A stretch of 64,000 bases of DNA, taken from the NCBI GenBank assembly GCA_964446115.1, contig CAYUNE010000036.1, positions 1 through 64,000 of the forward strand. The letters are read 5' to 3'. Position numbers and translations under genes: made by a program. The notes beneath the pieces were generated by a model that was given only the letters and a program-made list of their open reading frames with translations, ran no database searches and had not been told where the DNA came from. Positions 63,401 through 64,000 of this stretch are shown piece by piece. Origin of the DNA: CAYUNE01 sp964446115. Lineage in GTDB: Bacteria; Desulfobacterota; Desulfobulbia; Desulfobulbales; Desulfobulbaceae. Each line of letters starts with the position of its first letter. Position 1 is the first letter of the stretch.

Positions 63401-64000
63401 ACTGGGAGATCGAGGTGAACCGGTTCACCCCCACCCTCAACATCCATCACCTGGGAAGCGGTGACCGCAAGGCGACCATCGCGAAGCTGGGCAAGTTCGA
63501 CCTGCTCATCACCAGCTACACCCTGATGCAGCAGGAAATCGAACTGCTGGAATCGGTTTCATGGCAGACCGTGGTTCTGGACGAGGCCCAGGCCATCAAA
63601 AACGCCGCCACCAAACGCTCGCGGGCCGCCATGCGGCTGCGGGCCCGATTCCGGCTGATCACCACCGGCACTCCCATCGAAAATCACCTGGGTGAGCTGT
63701 GGAATCTCTTCAGGTTCATCAATCCCGGCCTGCTGGGTTCCTTCAAACACTTCAACGCCCGCTTCGGCATTCCCATAGAAAAACACAACGACCGCGAAGT
63801 GCGGCTGAAACTGAAAAAACTGATCCAGCCGTATATCCTGAGGCGGATCAAATCCCAGGTCCTGGAGGAACTGCCCCCCCGCACCGAGATTACCCTGCGG
63901 GTGGAGATGAATCCCGAAGAGCGGAGTTTTTACGAGGCGCTGCGGCAGCAGGCCATCGAAAACATCGAGGAGGGCGGCTTCAAAAAGGGCAGACAGATCC
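60424..64000 (+). CDS. SNF2-family helicase (runs off the window)
   Basis: The frame is open from the ATG at 60424 to the window end, 1192 codons without a stop; another ATG lies at 60445 and neither has a clear ribosome site. The first 900 residues or so are poorly recognisable, helical and variable. The SNF2 ATPase then starts near residue 930 with LRDYQVEGFTWMARL, Walker A DDMGLGKT (about 960), Walker B VVLDEAQA (about 1051) and motif III TGTPIENHLGEL. The C-terminal helicase lobe would lie beyond 64000. Such bacterial Rad54/HepA relatives remodel protein-nucleic acid complexes; some sit in defence loci, but no partner genes are visible. Confidence 0.88.
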   Translation, partial: MTSRKHPMPTADPLAAIGRLSAFERSVLNLIAIHYESATASFLAHCLARTDIRTDEDKTPTIAVLSSCLEKLRRLNILDSANRLPPPVAEELTRRCLRRGHFVRLAQAIEAEAPATYLYGKQSTRCRHAMRQFRMAVYSADMEKLDEVAEFLDEHCRETFGDKPPAVLVAAEPFDREWFITLPGSLQYFLLNRIITSSMETLTAYPAVITYLGDESALDLPDYERIPFLRLLAASLLIQGHTGDLELLLDRRMEFFQAAGFSGALEFLKGNNDKSLDLFGADLRLLREYSDEEHSFFFGPTGFFHIFALLSAGGKEHRKQMDHLLVSAIISSAGFPEEIIYRFLASALHSEKSSRPDPDYISARLSAEKAFLPTLIGCLCLYWQGYRLESELTDRLRTFLDKALANDFYWPAFALAELLEATTGAADKHGRLADSLRKKYGFPSLVRLIEPEQSWKRCLDELINVTSPRKEPEHNTRLAWMIDYDNGKVTLIPKEQRRKPAGGWSRGRLVALSRLFRQNLDYLSPQDKRILGGLVQSGEEGQPDQFTFDPDKALPAMVGHPYLFLAKSPTRSIEFVSGEPELLVEERGDYLFIHFAQKIGDGNVTIHRETSTRFKVIEINENHRRVARITGPDGLKVPRSSSEKVLQAIGNISSYMTVHSAIADSSAMQNTVIVEADPTIHLHLVPVGSGFRLEMFVRPFQTDGPYLKPGRGVANVIAEINNRRLQTRRDLKLEELKAREVEESCPILDLAIDMEHGNEREWHLQDPEECLQTLLELETIRDRVIIEWPEGEKLSIRREAGINQLNLNIRTSQQDWFAFSGRLEIDQDEVIELKTLLEQVRNRHSRFIPIGDGQYLALTQEFRRQIDELILYSRDEIKGESDELLIHPLAAAALGELTDKTQLDADEGWQQRIEAIRAAENMQPEVPSTLQAELRDYQVEGFTWMARLAHLGLGGCLADDMGLGKTLQALAIILRLAKHGPTLVIAPTSVCMNWEIEVNRFTPTLNIHHLGSGDRKATIAKLGKFDLLITSYTLMQQEIELLESVSWQTVVLDEAQAIKNAATKRSRAAMRLRARFRLITTGTPIENHLGELWNLFRFINPGLLGSFKHFNARFGIPIEKHNDREVRLKLKKLIQPYILRRIKSQVLEELPPRTEITLRVEMNPEERSFYEALRQQAIENIEEGGFKKGRQI

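Noticed and set aside
1..64000. CRISPR array or complete insertion sequence
   Set aside because: No regularly spaced identical repeats and no transposase gene were found; the dispersed repeats are far apart and variable.

Overview
The window looks like a chromosomal segment of a dissimilatory sulfur-metabolising, nitrogen-oxide-respiring Desulfobacterota bacterium, most plausibly of the Desulfobulbales type. This is inferred from gene content only: a true DsrC with both C-terminal cysteines, many multiheme cytochromes, a clade II (Sec-exported) nitrous oxide reductase cluster, and an octaheme hydroxylamine-oxidoreductase-like cytochrome with NrfCD-type partners. No rRNA is present, so the placement is not proven.

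Layout. 1-0.8 kb: edge of an accessory region, with the start of a Fic-domain gene and a decayed tyrosine-recombinase remnant beside tRNA genes. 0.8-7.0 kb: tRNA-Asp, tRNA-Val, lon, clpX, clpP, tig and tRNA-Leu, all on the minus strand (protein quality control). 7.1-11.6 kb: DsbA-like thiol oxidoreductase, a small cytochrome c, an acyl-CoA synthetase and a MoeA-like molybdopterin protein. 11.9-16.9 kb: a Trm112-like mini-gene, an ABC permease/ATPase/membrane-protein trio, and an iron-sulfur flavoprotein of the GltD/DsrL type. 17.3-32.0 kb: the nitrous oxide reduction island, in order nosZ, unknown, two cytochromes c, NosB-like, nosD, nosF, nosY, nosL, nosG-like, nosH-like, Rieske protein, cytochrome b, pentaheme cytochrome c, terminator, second NosL-like gene. 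32.3-33.9 kb: a PilZ-like protein and tatC/tatB, which suits the Tat-type signals on several neighbouring iron-sulfur proteins. 34.1-40.2 kb: a nitrite/hydroxylamine-type respiratory operon (tetraheme cytochrome, four-cluster FeS protein, NrfD, octaheme cytochrome) behind a near-consensus sigma-54 promoter with upstream dyads, then two exported proteins. 40.6-52.5 kb: a heme-motif hybrid kinase, alr, sppA, a second hybrid kinase, an HPP-family transporter, an HDOD protein, a glutamine amidotransferase and a small membrane protein. 52.5-64 kb: a cNMP/DUF4388 regulator, a FabB-like ketoacyl synthase, ferritin, a HEAT protein, a nitrilase, dsrC, a PpiD-like chaperone and a SNF2 helicase that runs off the end.

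How the parts work together. The nos island supplies the enzyme, its copper/maturation apparatus (NosDFYL) and two possible routes for quinol electrons: NosG/NosH, and a Rieske/cytochrome b plus multiheme cytochrome branch. The 34-38 kb operon can be read as a quinol-linked (NrfCD-like) module feeding an octaheme enzyme that would reduce nitrite or hydroxylamine. An HPP-family protein at 49 kb could import nitrite.

The most unusual structure not explained by genes is a dispersed family of at least ten intergenic repeats (7.2, 8.3, 11.6, 40.5, 43.4, 48.9, 53.6, 57.2, 59.9 and 60.3 kb). They share conserved flanks with CACAGG boxes. In the longer copies they enclose a hairpin core whose sequence can differ completely between copies while staying palindromic. 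Two copies supply the stop codon of the neighbouring gene.
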